Of a stretch of DNA of 16,316 nucleotides, positions 6,013 through 14,842 are shown piece by piece. Both the position numbers and the translations under genes were made by a program. Source of the stretch: Asaia bogorensis (lineage in GTDB: Bacteria > Pseudomonadota > Alphaproteobacteria > Acetobacterales > Acetobacteraceae); the NCBI GenBank assembly GCA_945886995.1, contig CAMCZJ010000047.1, positions 1 to 16,316 of the forward strand, in the 5' to 3' direction. The first letter of the stretch is position 1. Every line of letters begins with the position of its first letter. The notes beneath the pieces were generated by a model. That model saw only the letters and a list, made by a program, of their open reading frames with translations. It had not been told where the DNA came from and ran no database searches.

Positions 6013-6756
6013 TCACGTCTCCGCGCCGCCATTCACCTGGATCATCTGGCCATTGACGAAGGCGCCGCCATCGGAAACCAGCATGGAGACAACCGCCGCG
6101 ATTTCATGCGGTTGACCAAGCCTGCCGACCGGCACGCGCGCTACCATGCTGGCGATGTGGTGATGCGCGGCTTCATCATCACGTTCCCCCGCGATGGGGC
6201 CAGGTGAGACAGCATTGGTGGTGATGCCCTTGGCGCCGAATTCCTTCGCCAAAGCCTTGGTCAGCCCCCAAAGCCCGTGCTTGGAAACCGAAACCGCCGC
6301 GCGGCCATTATAGCCATGAATGGCATTCATGCCGAGCAGGTTCACAATCCGCCCCCAGCCGCGATCCAGCATCCCCGGCAGGCAGGCGCGCGCCAGCCAC
6401 ACGCTGGAATCAAGATCAACCGAAATCACGCGGCGCCAATCCGCATCACTCATCTCCAGGAACCGGCCATCAGGGCGAAGGGCTGCGTTGTTCACCAGCA
6501 CGTCCACTGCGCCAAAACTGGCAGTGGCGTCACCCGCGATGCGGGCGCATTCTTCGGCGACGCCAACATCGGCCATGGCGACCAAAGCCTCCACGCCCAG
6601 CGCGCGGGCTTCGGCGGCGACGTTTTCGCAGGCATCGCGATTGCGCGAGCCATTGATGACGACATTGAAGCCCATGCGCGCCAGATCAAGCGCAATGGCG
6701 CGGCCAATATTGCGGCCAGCGCCGGTGATCAAAGCGGTTTTGCGTTGCGTGGTCAT
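6013..6756 (-). CDS. SDR-family protein with a degenerate catalytic site
   Basis: A 247-residue protein with the classical short-chain dehydrogenase/reductase fold. The cofactor loop TGAGRNIG is at 11-18, NNAA near 89-92, and the C-terminal part (SPGPIAGE, GQMIQVNGGAE) is FabG-like. The catalytic tetrad Asn-Ser-Tyr-Lys of FabG aligns without gaps to Asp114, Gly142, Val155 and Lys159: the region reads VDLDSSV, then NLLGMNAIHG, then GRAAVSVSKHG. Only the lysine is kept, so ordinary SDR oxidoreductase chemistry looks unlikely, although NAD(P) binding may persist. The ATG at 6756 has a weak purine-rich site. The gene lies 65 bp downstream of the GGT-like gene on the same strand, with a possible promoter of its own in the gap. 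The fold call is firm; the function is open. Confidence 0.88.
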   Translation of the reverse strand: MTTQRKTALITGAGRNIGRAIALDLARMGFNVVINGSRNRDACENVAAEARALGVEALVAMADVGVAEECARIAGDATASFGAVDVLVNNAALRPDGRFLEMSDADWRRVISVDLDSSVWLARACLPGMLDRGWGRIVNLLGMNAIHGYNGRAAVSVSKHGLWGLTKALAKEFGAKGITTNAVSPGPIAGERDDEAAHHHIASMVARVPVGRLGQPHEIAAVVSMLVSDGGAFVNGQMIQVNGGAET

Positions 6757-6788
6757 TTCCGTTTCTTTCGTCTGTAGTTTTGACTGGT

Positions 6789-6816
6789 TCTATAAGGGCA
6801 GTGCGGGTTCGGGCAA
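6789..6816 (-). promoter_or_regulatory. Possible promoter between the GGT-like and SDR genes
   Basis: On the minus strand TTGCCC (6816-6811) and TATAGA (6794-6789) are separated by 16 bp, giving a start about 25 nt before the SDR ATG. It would let the SDR gene be expressed independently of the upstream GGT-like gene. The match is moderate. Confidence 0.3.
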
Positions 6817-6821
6817 GGCGC

Positions 6822-8435
6822 CTACCAGGCGATGGCCACACCACCACCACCGCGCGGATCGGCGCCACCAGCCGGTTTGCCATCACGCAGCAGAATGGCA
6901 TGCGCGCGGCTCATGGTCGGGTCATAGGAAATGGGGGAATGGCGCACCTCATGCCCCAGCCCCTGCAAGGCCGCCACCACATCACCCTGCACCCGCGCTT
7001 CGCAGAAAACCGGCCCGCCTTCGCAGTGAATGCGTGGGAAGGAAACCGCTTCTACCGCCGACATGCCGAAATCAATCGCATTGATGATGGTGGTCAGCAC
7101 GGCGGAGATGATCACGCTGCCCCCCGGCGCGCCAACAATCAGCCAGGGCTCATCATTCTTGTACACAATGGTCGGCACCATGCCGGTGGTGCGCGCCTTG
7201 CCGGGTGCCATGCTATTGGCGCGACCTGGGCGCATATCAAACAGCTTCATGGCGTTGTTCCAATTGAAGCCGAGCCCCGGCGTCACCACGCCCGCGCCGG
7301 TGCCAAGCGTATGCGTGACGGAAACGCAATTCCCTGCTGCATCCCAAACGGAAAGATGCGTGGTGCAGGATGGTGGTTCACCAATGCGCCCACCTGGTAG
7401 CCAGCCATCCCGGATGCGCTGGGCCCATTCGGCGGCGCGGGTCTTGGACATCAGAGATTCGGTTGGCACGCTGACAAAATCCGGGTCACCCAGCGCTTCG
7501 TCCCTGTCGTGATGCGCTGCCGCCATGGCGCGCGCGACCAGATCGTAATGTCCCGCACTGCCTGCAGGCAGCGCGCCGAGTTCGAATTGCTCCAAAATAT
7601 TCAGCATGGCGATCAGTACCGCGCCCGATCCTGGCGGTGGGTTGGAGGATATCTTGTAGCCGCGATAGGTACCGATTACGGGCGCGCTTTCCCGCACGCG
7701 ATAATTGCGCAAATCATCGGCGGTGATGAAGGCGCCGTTTTGGGAGAAGTCGTTGATGATCTGCCCGGCAATCTCTCCGTTGTAGAAATCCTGCGCGCCC
7801 TTGGCGGCAATGCGTTCCAGCGTGCGGGCCATTTCCGCATGCACCAGCTTTTCGCCCACCTCGTGCAATTGCCCGGCCTGGTTCAAGTAAAGCGCGGCGC
7901 AGGCTGGTGTTTTGCTGACGCGCTGCATGCCAGTTGGTAATCCGGGCTGCGGTTTGCGTTCCAGGAAATCGCGAAAGAAGGGCGTCACCAGCACACCATC
8001 CCGCGCCATGGCAATGGCCGGCGCCAACAGATCGGCCCAATCCATGCTGCAAAACTGCGCGTGAAAATGCGCGAAGCCCGCCACCGTGCCGGGGGTCATG
8101 ATGGCGGTATAGCCAAGCTCCGCGCGCTGATCTTCAAACAGCGCGTAGCCAGAGATTTCGGATTTGCCCTTGCTATCGGCTTCCCACATATCGGCGCGCA
8201 CCTTGGTGCCAGCGCGGGCATGGAAATCAATCATGCCCTGACGGCCGGTTTTCGCGTCGCGGAATTGCAGCGTGCCCATGCCGCCAATGCCGCACATGAA
8301 GGGGTCTTGCACCATTTGGCAAAAGGCGGTGGCAACCGCCGCGTCGAAGGCATTGCCTCCGCGGCGCAGAATCTCCGCCCCCACATCCGCCGCGCGGGGC
8401 TGTGGGCAAACGACAATGCCTTTGATCTTGGCCAT
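6822..8435 (-). CDS. Gamma-glutamyltransferase-family Ntn hydrolase with altered substrate site
   Basis: A 537-residue protein of the gamma-glutamyltransferase (GGT) fold, made as one chain and expected to cut itself before the nucleophile. The cleavage motif CTTHLSVWDAAGN places Thr358 as the new N-terminal nucleophile, and the oxyanion loop GAPGGS (Gly438, Gly439) is present, so self-processing and hydrolase chemistry look possible. The residues that hold the gamma-glutamyl group in E. coli GGT are changed: Arg114 to His72, Asn411 to Gly378, Gln430 to Ala395, Asp433 to Leu398, Ser462 to Thr417, Ser463 to Gly418. A different acyl substrate is therefore likely. Unlike E. coli GGT it has no signal peptide, so it should be cytoplasmic. 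GGAGG lies 7 bp before the ATG at 8435. It diverges from the PrpD-family gene. Automatic annotation would probably call it ggt. Confidence 0.9.
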   Translation of the reverse strand: MAKIKGIVVCPQPRAADVGAEILRRGGNAFDAAVATAFCQMVQDPFMCGIGGMGTLQFRDAKTGRQGMIDFHARAGTKVRADMWEADSKGKSEISGYALFEDQRAELGYTAIMTPGTVAGFAHFHAQFCSMDWADLLAPAIAMARDGVLVTPFFRDFLERKPQPGLPTGMQRVSKTPACAALYLNQAGQLHEVGEKLVHAEMARTLERIAAKGAQDFYNGEIAGQIINDFSQNGAFITADDLRNYRVRESAPVIGTYRGYKISSNPPPGSGAVLIAMLNILEQFELGALPAGSAGHYDLVARAMAAAHHDRDEALGDPDFVSVPTESLMSKTRAAEWAQRIRDGWLPGGRIGEPPSCTTHLSVWDAAGNCVSVTHTLGTGAGVVTPGLGFNWNNAMKLFDMRPGRANSMAPGKARTTGMVPTIVYKNDEPWLIVGAPGGSVIISAVLTTIINAIDFGMSAVEAVSFPRIHCEGGPVFCEARVQGDVVAALQGLGHEVRHSPISYDPTMSRAHAILLRDGKPAGGADPRGGGGVAIAW

Positions 8436-8518
8436 AGTGATTCCTCCGTTGCAGGATATCGCAGCACGAAGCCGCCGCGCGCGCCATGGTGCTTGACGGG
8501 ATGGACAGCGCAGGCAGC

Positions 8519-9898
8519 ATGAGCGCCATGAGAGACACCGCTGAAACCCTCCTGCTTCGCCACCTTTTGGAAACGCCTGATGCCGCCATCCCGGAAGCGG
8601 CGCACGATGCCGCGCGGGTGTTTCTGCTGGATGGGCTCGCGGTTGGTGTGGCGGGCATGGCGCATGCGGCGCGCCCGGGTTTGCTGGCGGCAGCGCGCGG
8701 CTGGGGCGCGGGGGAGGAAGCGAGCCTTTGGGGCGATGGCGTGCTGTTGCCGGCGTCTCAGGCCGCCTTCATGAACGCGTTTCAGGCGCACGCGCTGGAA
8801 TTCGACGCCATCCATGAAGCCGCCGTGGTGCATGCCATGACGCCGACCGTCTCCGCTGCCTTGGCCGAAGCTGAGCGGCAAAGCGGCCAAGGCCGCCCCG
8901 TATCCGGGGCACGCTTCATGGCGGCGGTGATCCTTGGGCTTGATCTGGCCTGCACCATTGGCGCGGCGGCGCGCGGGCCGATGCGGTTTTTCCGACCCGC
9001 AACGGCGGGCATGTTCGGCGCTTATGGCGCGGTTGCGCGGCTGCGCGGGTTTGACCTGACGACGGCATCGGCGGGCGCGGGACTTTTGCTCGGGCAAATC
9101 CCGGGGACCATGCAAGCGCATAGCGAGGGGTCCATGGCGCTGCCGGTGCAAATGGGCTTCGCCGCCATGGCGGGGCTGCGCGCGGCGGATTTGGCGGCGG
9201 CGGGTGCAGCGGGGCCGGCGCAATGGCTGACCGGGCCCTTTGGCTTTTTGAAATTGACCGAACCCGAGCATGATCTGGCGCCTGGCTTGGCAGCGCTGGG
9301 CCATGTTTGGCAGGTGACGCGGCTGGCGCACAAACCTTTCCCATCCGGGCGGCTGACCCATCCCGCGATTGATGGCGCGCAACGCCTGATGGCGGCGCAT
9401 GGGCTACGTGGCAGCGATGTGGCGGCGGTGCGGCTTTATTTGCCGCCACTCGCGATGCGTCTGGTCGGGCGGCCTATCAAGCCGGACCTTACTGGCAATT
9501 ACGCGCGACTGTGCCTGCCCTATGTGGTCGCGCGTACGCTGCTTTCCGGCAGCGTCGGGCTTGGCGATTTCAGCGAGGCTTTGCTGCGCGACCTCGCCAC
9601 GCATGCGCTGGCCGCGCGGGTGGAATTGCATGGCGATGGCAACGCGGACGAAAACGCCGTGGTGCCGCAGCGCGTTGAGATTGAATTGCAGGACGGGAGA
9701 AGGCTGGATCAGCGCGTTGAAGCGGCCTTGGGCAGCCCGGAAAACCCGCTGCCGCGTGCGGCGCAAATCGCCAAGGTCAGCGCGTGTCTCGCGGGTATTC
9801 TGCCGGAAGACAGGGCCGCGGCGCTGATGAGCGCCTTGGACGCGCTGCATGAGGCGCCGGATGCCGCGATGCTGGCCGCCTTGCTGCGGCCCGCATAG
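8519..9898 (+). CDS. MmgE/PrpD-family protein (2-methylcitrate dehydratase-like)
   Basis: About 459 residues of the MmgE/PrpD family, which includes 2-methylcitrate dehydratase, aconitate decarboxylase and many uncharacterised lyases or isomerases of carboxylic acids. Family features seen are the helical start VFLLDGLAVGVAGMAHAARP, the active-site region FQAHALEFDAIHEAAVVHAM with TPTVSAALAEAE, RFMAAVILGLDLACTIGAA, the substrate-loop segment HKPFPSGRLTHPAIDGAQ and a C-terminal dehydratase-like domain. No prpB, prpC or acn gene is near, so a methylcitrate-cycle role is not supported. The start is uncertain. I give the ATG at 8519, which has AGG a few bases upstream. ATGs at 8486, 8501 and 8528 are in the same frame. 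It diverges from the GGT-like gene across less than 90 bp, suggesting shared control. Confidence 0.87.
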   Translation: MSAMRDTAETLLLRHLLETPDAAIPEAAHDAARVFLLDGLAVGVAGMAHAARPGLLAAARGWGAGEEASLWGDGVLLPASQAAFMNAFQAHALEFDAIHEAAVVHAMTPTVSAALAEAERQSGQGRPVSGARFMAAVILGLDLACTIGAAARGPMRFFRPATAGMFGAYGAVARLRGFDLTTASAGAGLLLGQIPGTMQAHSEGSMALPVQMGFAAMAGLRAADLAAAGAAGPAQWLTGPFGFLKLTEPEHDLAPGLAALGHVWQVTRLAHKPFPSGRLTHPAIDGAQRLMAAHGLRGSDVAAVRLYLPPLAMRLVGRPIKPDLTGNYARLCLPYVVARTLLSGSVGLGDFSEALLRDLATHALAARVELHGDGNADENAVVPQRVEIELQDGRRLDQRVEAALGSPENPLPRAAQIAKVSACLAGILPEDRAAALMSALDALHEAPDAAMLAALLRPA

Positions 9899-9910
9899 CG
9901 AAGCCCCGCT

Positions 9911-10999
9911 TCAGATCGCGCTATTCACCCCAAGCCGCTTTGCGGTGCCGATGATATTCGCCCAGGTATCTTGCGGCAGCGGCACGCCATCAGAAAGGCG
10001 TTCCGCACGGCGCGTCGCTTCCGGCTCACCCGGCAGCAATACCGGTGCGGTGGGATCAGCCGGGCGCGTTTCCGAAACCCAATCAGCATAAATCAGGCCC
10101 ATGCGTTCAAATTCCGCCTGGGTGCCGAAATGCTTGGGTGAGATGAAAATGGAAAGCATGCCATTGGCGATGCGCGAGCGCTCAGAAACCGGGCCGCTGG
10201 TGCCGCCCGCAGTCAGGCAGCCAGCCAGCATTTCGCACATGAAGGCCAAGCCCGAGCCCTTATGTTCGCCAAAGGCGCGAATGGCGCCGGTGCCCTTGGA
10301 TACATCGCGCGGTCCAACGGCTTCATAAGGCCCATAAAGCGTGTGCGGATCGGTCGAAAGCCGGCCATCTGCTTCAATCAAAGCGCCTTCCGGCAACGCC
10401 TTGCCGCCGGATGACGCGACCAGCACCTTGCCTTCGGCCACCAGCGATGTGGCGAAATCAAGCAGGATGGGGCGGCCCGGCAAGGGCACGCCGATGGAAA
10501 CCGGATTGGTCGAAAAGCGCCGTTCAACGCCGCCAAAAGGTGCGACAAGGATCGAACCCGCGACATTGACGAAATGGATCGAAATCAGCCCCTGTTCCAT
10601 CGCCTGTTCGGCATAGGCACCAACGCGGCCGATATGCCCAGCATTGCGAAGTGCGGTGATGCAAACGCCATTTTCGACCGCGCGCTTAATGCCAAAATCC
10701 ACGGCCTGAGGCGCCACGGTTTGGCCAAAACCCCATTTTCCATCAATCACGGCGAAGGAACCGCCATCGGTCACGACATCGGCGGTCTGGCCTTTCAGCA
10801 CATAGCCCGCTTCCAGCCATTCCACGTAGCGCGGCACGCGCACCACGCCATGGCTGTCATGCCCGGCAAGATTCGCATCCACCAAATGGCTACTGATGCG
10901 CTTGGATTCTGCGCCATCACAGCCGGCGGCCTGAAACACATTGGCGACCAGCGCATCAAGCGCATCGGCCTTGACCATCACGTAAGGTGTGCTGCCCAT
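9911..10999 (-). CDS. Ldh-family (malate/L-lactate-type) NAD(P)-dependent oxidoreductase
   Basis: A 362-residue member of the family of malate, lactate, sulfolactate, ureidoglycolate and 2,3-diketogulonate (YiaK) dehydrogenases, unrelated to Rossmann-fold lactate dehydrogenase. Visible landmarks are GHDSHGVVRVPRY, with the likely catalytic His50, RNAGHIGRVGAYAE, APFGG, STNPVSIGVP, the cofactor segment LLDFATS with AEGKV, and GEHKGSGLAFMCEMLAG. It reduces a 2-oxo acid or oxidises a 2-hydroxy acid; the exact substrate is not readable. The ATG at 10999 has GGAG 8 bp upstream. It is the last gene of the ABC transporter operon, 58 bp after the SDR gene, so it probably acts on the imported compound or a product of it. 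It ends 12 bp from the stop of the convergent PrpD-family gene. Confidence 0.92.
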   Translation of the reverse strand: MGSTPYVMVKADALDALVANVFQAAGCDGAESKRISSHLVDANLAGHDSHGVVRVPRYVEWLEAGYVLKGQTADVVTDGGSFAVIDGKWGFGQTVAPQAVDFGIKRAVENGVCITALRNAGHIGRVGAYAEQAMEQGLISIHFVNVAGSILVAPFGGVERRFSTNPVSIGVPLPGRPILLDFATSLVAEGKVLVASSGGKALPEGALIEADGRLSTDPHTLYGPYEAVGPRDVSKGTGAIRAFGEHKGSGLAFMCEMLAGCLTAGGTSGPVSERSRIANGMLSIFISPKHFGTQAEFERMGLIYADWVSETRPADPTAPVLLPGEPEATRRAERLSDGVPLPQDTWANIIGTAKRLGVNSAI

Positions 11000-11026
11000 G
11001 AGGGGTACTCCGCGAAAGAAGGAAAG

Positions 11027-11051
11027 CGCGCCGAAAGCAAAGGCCGGCGCG
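11027..11051 (-). terminator. Possible attenuator hairpin between SDR and Ldh-family genes
   Basis: On the minus strand CGCGCCG (11051-11045) pairs with CGGCGCG (11033-11027) around an 11-nt loop, followed by a pyrimidine-rich CTTTCCTTCTTTC. It starts 6 bp past the SDR stop codon. It may lower read-through into the last gene or protect the upstream message. No clean T run, so modest support. Confidence 0.3.
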
Positions 11052-11057
11052 GCGCGA

Positions 11058-11815
11058 TTACATGGCGGCGATCTTTTTCGCCTGCGGCGCGAGCAGGCGC
11101 ATATAGGTCGGCGTCACCAGCATTTCGGTGATATTGGCGCGCGCCGGCATGGTCGCGACAAACAGCGCCATCGCCGCCAAATCTTCTGGCTGCAATAGGC
11201 GTTCAATATCTTCCTGTGGCACGGGCTCGGGCCGGTTCTTCAGAATATCGGTCGCCACCTCGCCCGGGCAGATGCAGCAGGAACGGATGTTATGAATGCC
11301 GTTTTCCTGATTGATGCTTTGCGATAGCGCCACAAACCCATGCTTCGCCGCCGTATAACCAGGCCCTGACAGGAAGGAGATATTCTTCCCCGCCATGGAG
11401 GCGATTTGGATGATATGCCCGCCGCCGCGCTTCCTCATGCCCGGCAGCACCGCGACCGAGGTGAAAAAGGGTGCGGTCAGATTGCCATCCACCAGGCTGC
11501 GAATGGCATCCGGCGTCAATTGATGCAGATAGCGCTTGGGCAAATTGACGCCCGCATTATTCACCAGAATATCCGGCCCACCGATGGTGGCTTCCACCTT
11601 GGCGAGTGCGGCGGCGACTTGCTTTTCATCGGTCAAATCAGCCGGCACAATCACCGCGCCGCCGCCGATCATCTTCGCGGTTTCTTCCAGCGGTTCAACG
11701 CGCCGGCCCGTCAGAGCAACCTTCGCCCCTTCTGCGGCGAATGAAATGGCAATCGCACGGCCAATGCCGCTGCCCGCCCCGGTGACCCAGGCGGTTTTTC
11801 CTTCAAGACGTTTCA

Positions 11816-11816
<1 letters not shown>
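11058..11816 (-). CDS. SDR-family NAD(P)-dependent dehydrogenase (canonical)
   Basis: A 252-residue classical short-chain dehydrogenase. Numbered from the ATG, it has the cofactor loop TGAGSGIG (12-19), DLTD, NNAG, and a full catalytic set: Asn112 in GNLT, Ser140 in IASMAG, Tyr154 and Lys158 in YTAAKHG. It ends with the unusual LVTPTYMRLLAPQAKKIAAM rather than the common FabG-type ending in GG. The ATG at 11816 shares one base with the ATPase stop (TGATG) and has AAGG 7 bp upstream. A GTG at 11819 would overlap by four. Tight coupling to the ABC genes suggests it oxidises or reduces the imported sugar, polyol or an intermediate. Its intact tetrad makes a useful internal contrast with the SDR protein at 6013-6756. 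Confidence 0.93.
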
Positions 11817-12916
<1,100 letters not shown>

Positions 12917-12922
12917 TTTCGA

Positions 12923-13822
12923 TCAACCCTTGGTCGCGCCGGCGGTCAGGCCAGCGATGTAATAATCCATGAGAAAGGCATAAACGATCACCGGTGGCAG
13001 CGCGGCCAGCAAGGCGCCTGCCGTGATCTGCCCCCAGACGAAGACATCCCCGCGCACCAGCTGCGACACAACGCCGATGGTAAGCGGCATCTGATCCGGC
13101 GTGGTGATGAAGGCTGTTGGATAGACAAAAGCCGCCCAGGAAACTGTGAAGGCGAAGATCGTCGCCGCGATAATGCCAGGCAGCGCCACGGGAATAAAAA
13201 TCTTCACCAGCATTTGCGGCCAGGTGGCACCATCAATCAGCGCTGCTTCATCCAGTTCCTTGGGGATGGAGGCGAAATAGCCGATCATGATCCAGGTACA
13301 GAAAGGCACCGTGAGTGTCGGATAGACCAGCACCAATCCCCAGATGGAATTGAGTAAGCCAAGCCCGCCCACAATCTGATAGAGCGGAATGAACAGCAGC
13401 GTATCCGGCACCAGATAGGTAAGGAATACGCCCGTGGCCAAAACCTGGCTGCCCCAGAAGCGCATCCGCGCCAGCGCGAAGGCCGCCAGGATGGAAATCA
13501 CCATCGTCAGCGCCACAACCACGACGGTCACGACCACGCTATTGATGAAGAAGCCCTGAAACAGTGAATTGGTGATCAGCTCCCAGTAATTGTCCAGCGT
13601 GGGATTGCGGACAATCCAAGGATTGCCCTTTTGATCAGCAATTTCGGCGCTGGTCTTAAGGCTGGTGATCAGCATATAGACCGGCGGCGTCAGCAGAATA
13701 ATCGCCGAAAAGATCAGCGAAATATAGGCCCAGATCAGCGCCCAGCGCCGTTCTGAACGGAGCGATCCCGCCGTGCCGTAAAGGCTCGGCATATCGCGGT
13801 TGGTTGCCACGGTCGCGGACAT
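12923..13822 (-). CDS. Sugar-type ABC transporter permease (MalG/UgpE type)
   Basis: A 299-residue inner-membrane permease with about six hydrophobic segments, the first at about 29-55. The EAA motif that contacts the ATPase reads DEAALIDGATWPQMLVKIFI (about 191-210) and is followed by PVALPGI. The VVFxDTLLF-like region TYLVPDTLLFIPLYQI and LGLLNSIWGLVLVYP are typical of the second permease of carbohydrate importers. A cytoplasmic N-terminal tail of about 28 residues precedes the first helix. The ATG overlaps the stop of the first permease by one base (TAATG), so both subunits should be made together. Confidence 0.94.
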   Translation of the reverse strand: MSATVATNRDMPSLYGTAGSLRSERRWALIWAYISLIFSAIILLTPPVYMLITSLKTSAEIADQKGNPWIVRNPTLDNYWELITNSLFQGFFINSVVVTVVVVALTMVISILAAFALARMRFWGSQVLATGVFLTYLVPDTLLFIPLYQIVGGLGLLNSIWGLVLVYPTLTVPFCTWIMIGYFASIPKELDEAALIDGATWPQMLVKIFIPVALPGIIAATIFAFTVSWAAFVYPTAFITTPDQMPLTIGVVSQLVRGDVFVWGQITAGALLAALPPVIVYAFLMDYYIAGLTAGATKG

Positions 13823-14784
13823 TACATCTGCTCCTTATTGCGACGGGTGACGCCACGCAGCACGAAGAAGGCGCAAATGGCAAGGATCGGGAACATGAAC
13901 AGGCTTACCGCGGCACCGCGCGGTATATTGCCGGAAAGAATCCCGACCTGGAATGCGTAGGACGCAAATACATGCGTCAGATCCCGCGGCCCGCCATTGG
14001 TCAGCACGCGCACAATATCGTAATTGGCGAAGGTGACGATCAGGCTGAATAGCACGGTGATGGAAATGATATTTGCCATCATCGGCAGCGTCACATAGCG
14101 CAGGCGCTGCCAGCTTGTGGCGCCATCAATCGCCGCGGCCTCATAAAGCTGTTCCGGCACGGATTTGAGTGCCGCCAGATACATGATCATGAAGAAGGGC
14201 GCGCCATACCAGACATTGACAATGATGATGGAAAGCCGCGCCCACCATTTCTCACCAAGCCAGGGTACTGCCGGAATACCAACAACCTGAAACAGCCAAT
14301 TGATGGAAGAATAGGCAGGGTCAAACATCCACCACCAGCCAAGCGTGGAAAGTGCGGGCGGAATCACCCAAGGCACCAGCAACATGCCGCGCCATTTGCG
14401 CTGCCCCTTGGCGGGGATGTGGTGCAGCATATGCGCCAGCCAAAACCCGACCAGCGCCTTCAGGATCACTGCGGTGATCGCAAAAATGCAGGATTGCCAG
14501 GCAACCGCCCAGAATGTTTCGCTTTCGAACAAAATCTCGAAATTGCCGAGGCCGTGTGGCAGCCATTCGGCTTCCATAAAGCCGGTCATGCGGCGATTGA
14601 GTGTGGAAAGGTAAATCCCGTAGCCCGCCGGATAGGCAACCAGGCCGATCAGTACCACCAGCAAGGGAGCGGTCATCAGAACGGCAATGGTCGAACGCCG
14701 CCGCGCCAAGCGTTGCAGGCTGGAAGCGCGCCCTGAATTGGGCGCAGAAGGCATAATTGGCGCCGTGCTGGCGTCAGCGGCCAT
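13822..14784 (-). CDS. Sugar-type ABC transporter permease (MalF/UgpA type)
   Basis: A 320-residue inner-membrane permease, first of the pair. After a cytoplasmic tail of about 32 residues comes TIAVLMTAPLLVVLIGLVAY, and the EAA loop reads YEAAAIDGATSWQRLRYVTL (about 214-233). About six membrane segments are apparent. Motifs such as VPWVIPPALSTLGWWWMFDP and GAPFFMIMYLAALKSVPEQL fit the carbohydrate uptake transporter 1 group. The ATG at 14784 has AGGAAAGG about 7 bp upstream. It lies 58 bp past the solute-binding protein gene, the largest break in the transporter part of the operon, and that gap holds a strong stem-loop. Confidence 0.94.
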   Translation of the reverse strand: MAADASTAPIMPSAPNSGRASSLQRLARRRSTIAVLMTAPLLVVLIGLVAYPAGYGIYLSTLNRRMTGFMEAEWLPHGLGNFEILFESETFWAVAWQSCIFAITAVILKALVGFWLAHMLHHIPAKGQRKWRGMLLVPWVIPPALSTLGWWWMFDPAYSSINWLFQVVGIPAVPWLGEKWWARLSIIIVNVWYGAPFFMIMYLAALKSVPEQLYEAAAIDGATSWQRLRYVTLPMMANIISITVLFSLIVTFANYDIVRVLTNGGPRDLTHVFASYAFQVGILSGNIPRGAAVSLFMFPILAICAFFVLRGVTRRNKEQM

Positions 14785-14809
14785 GGTCTGAACCTTTCCT
14801 GAAATGAAA

Positions 14810-14834
14810 GACGGGCGGCGCGGGGCCGCCCGTC
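14810..14834 (-). terminator. Perfect 10-bp stem-loop between binding-protein and permease genes
   Basis: On the minus strand GACGGGCGGC (14834-14825) pairs fully with GCCGCCCGTC (14819-14810) around a 5-nt loop, starting 8 bp after the binding-protein stop. TTTCATTTC follows rather than a clean T run. In ABC operons such structures often stabilise the binding-protein message or cause partial termination, giving more binding protein than permease. The structure is seen; the role is inferred. Confidence 0.6.
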
Positions 14835-14842
14835 ATGCGCGG

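Noticed and set aside
4986..6056. 356-codon open frame on the plus strand opposite mtnP
   Set aside because: The opposite strand encodes an unmistakable MtnP with all family motifs. This frame also runs across the small lipoprotein gene in another frame and has no domain signature.
8486..8518. Longer start for the PrpD-family protein, with TTGACG at 8493-8498 as a possible -35 box
   Set aside because: No ribosome site supports 8486, and a -10 box for the TTGACG would fall at or past the preferred start with no good match, so neither is claimed.
8231..9400. 389-codon open frame on the minus strand across the ggt-like and PrpD-family starts
   Set aside because: It covers parts of two real, divergent genes and their shared promoter region, and the product is low-complexity Arg/Gln/His-rich.
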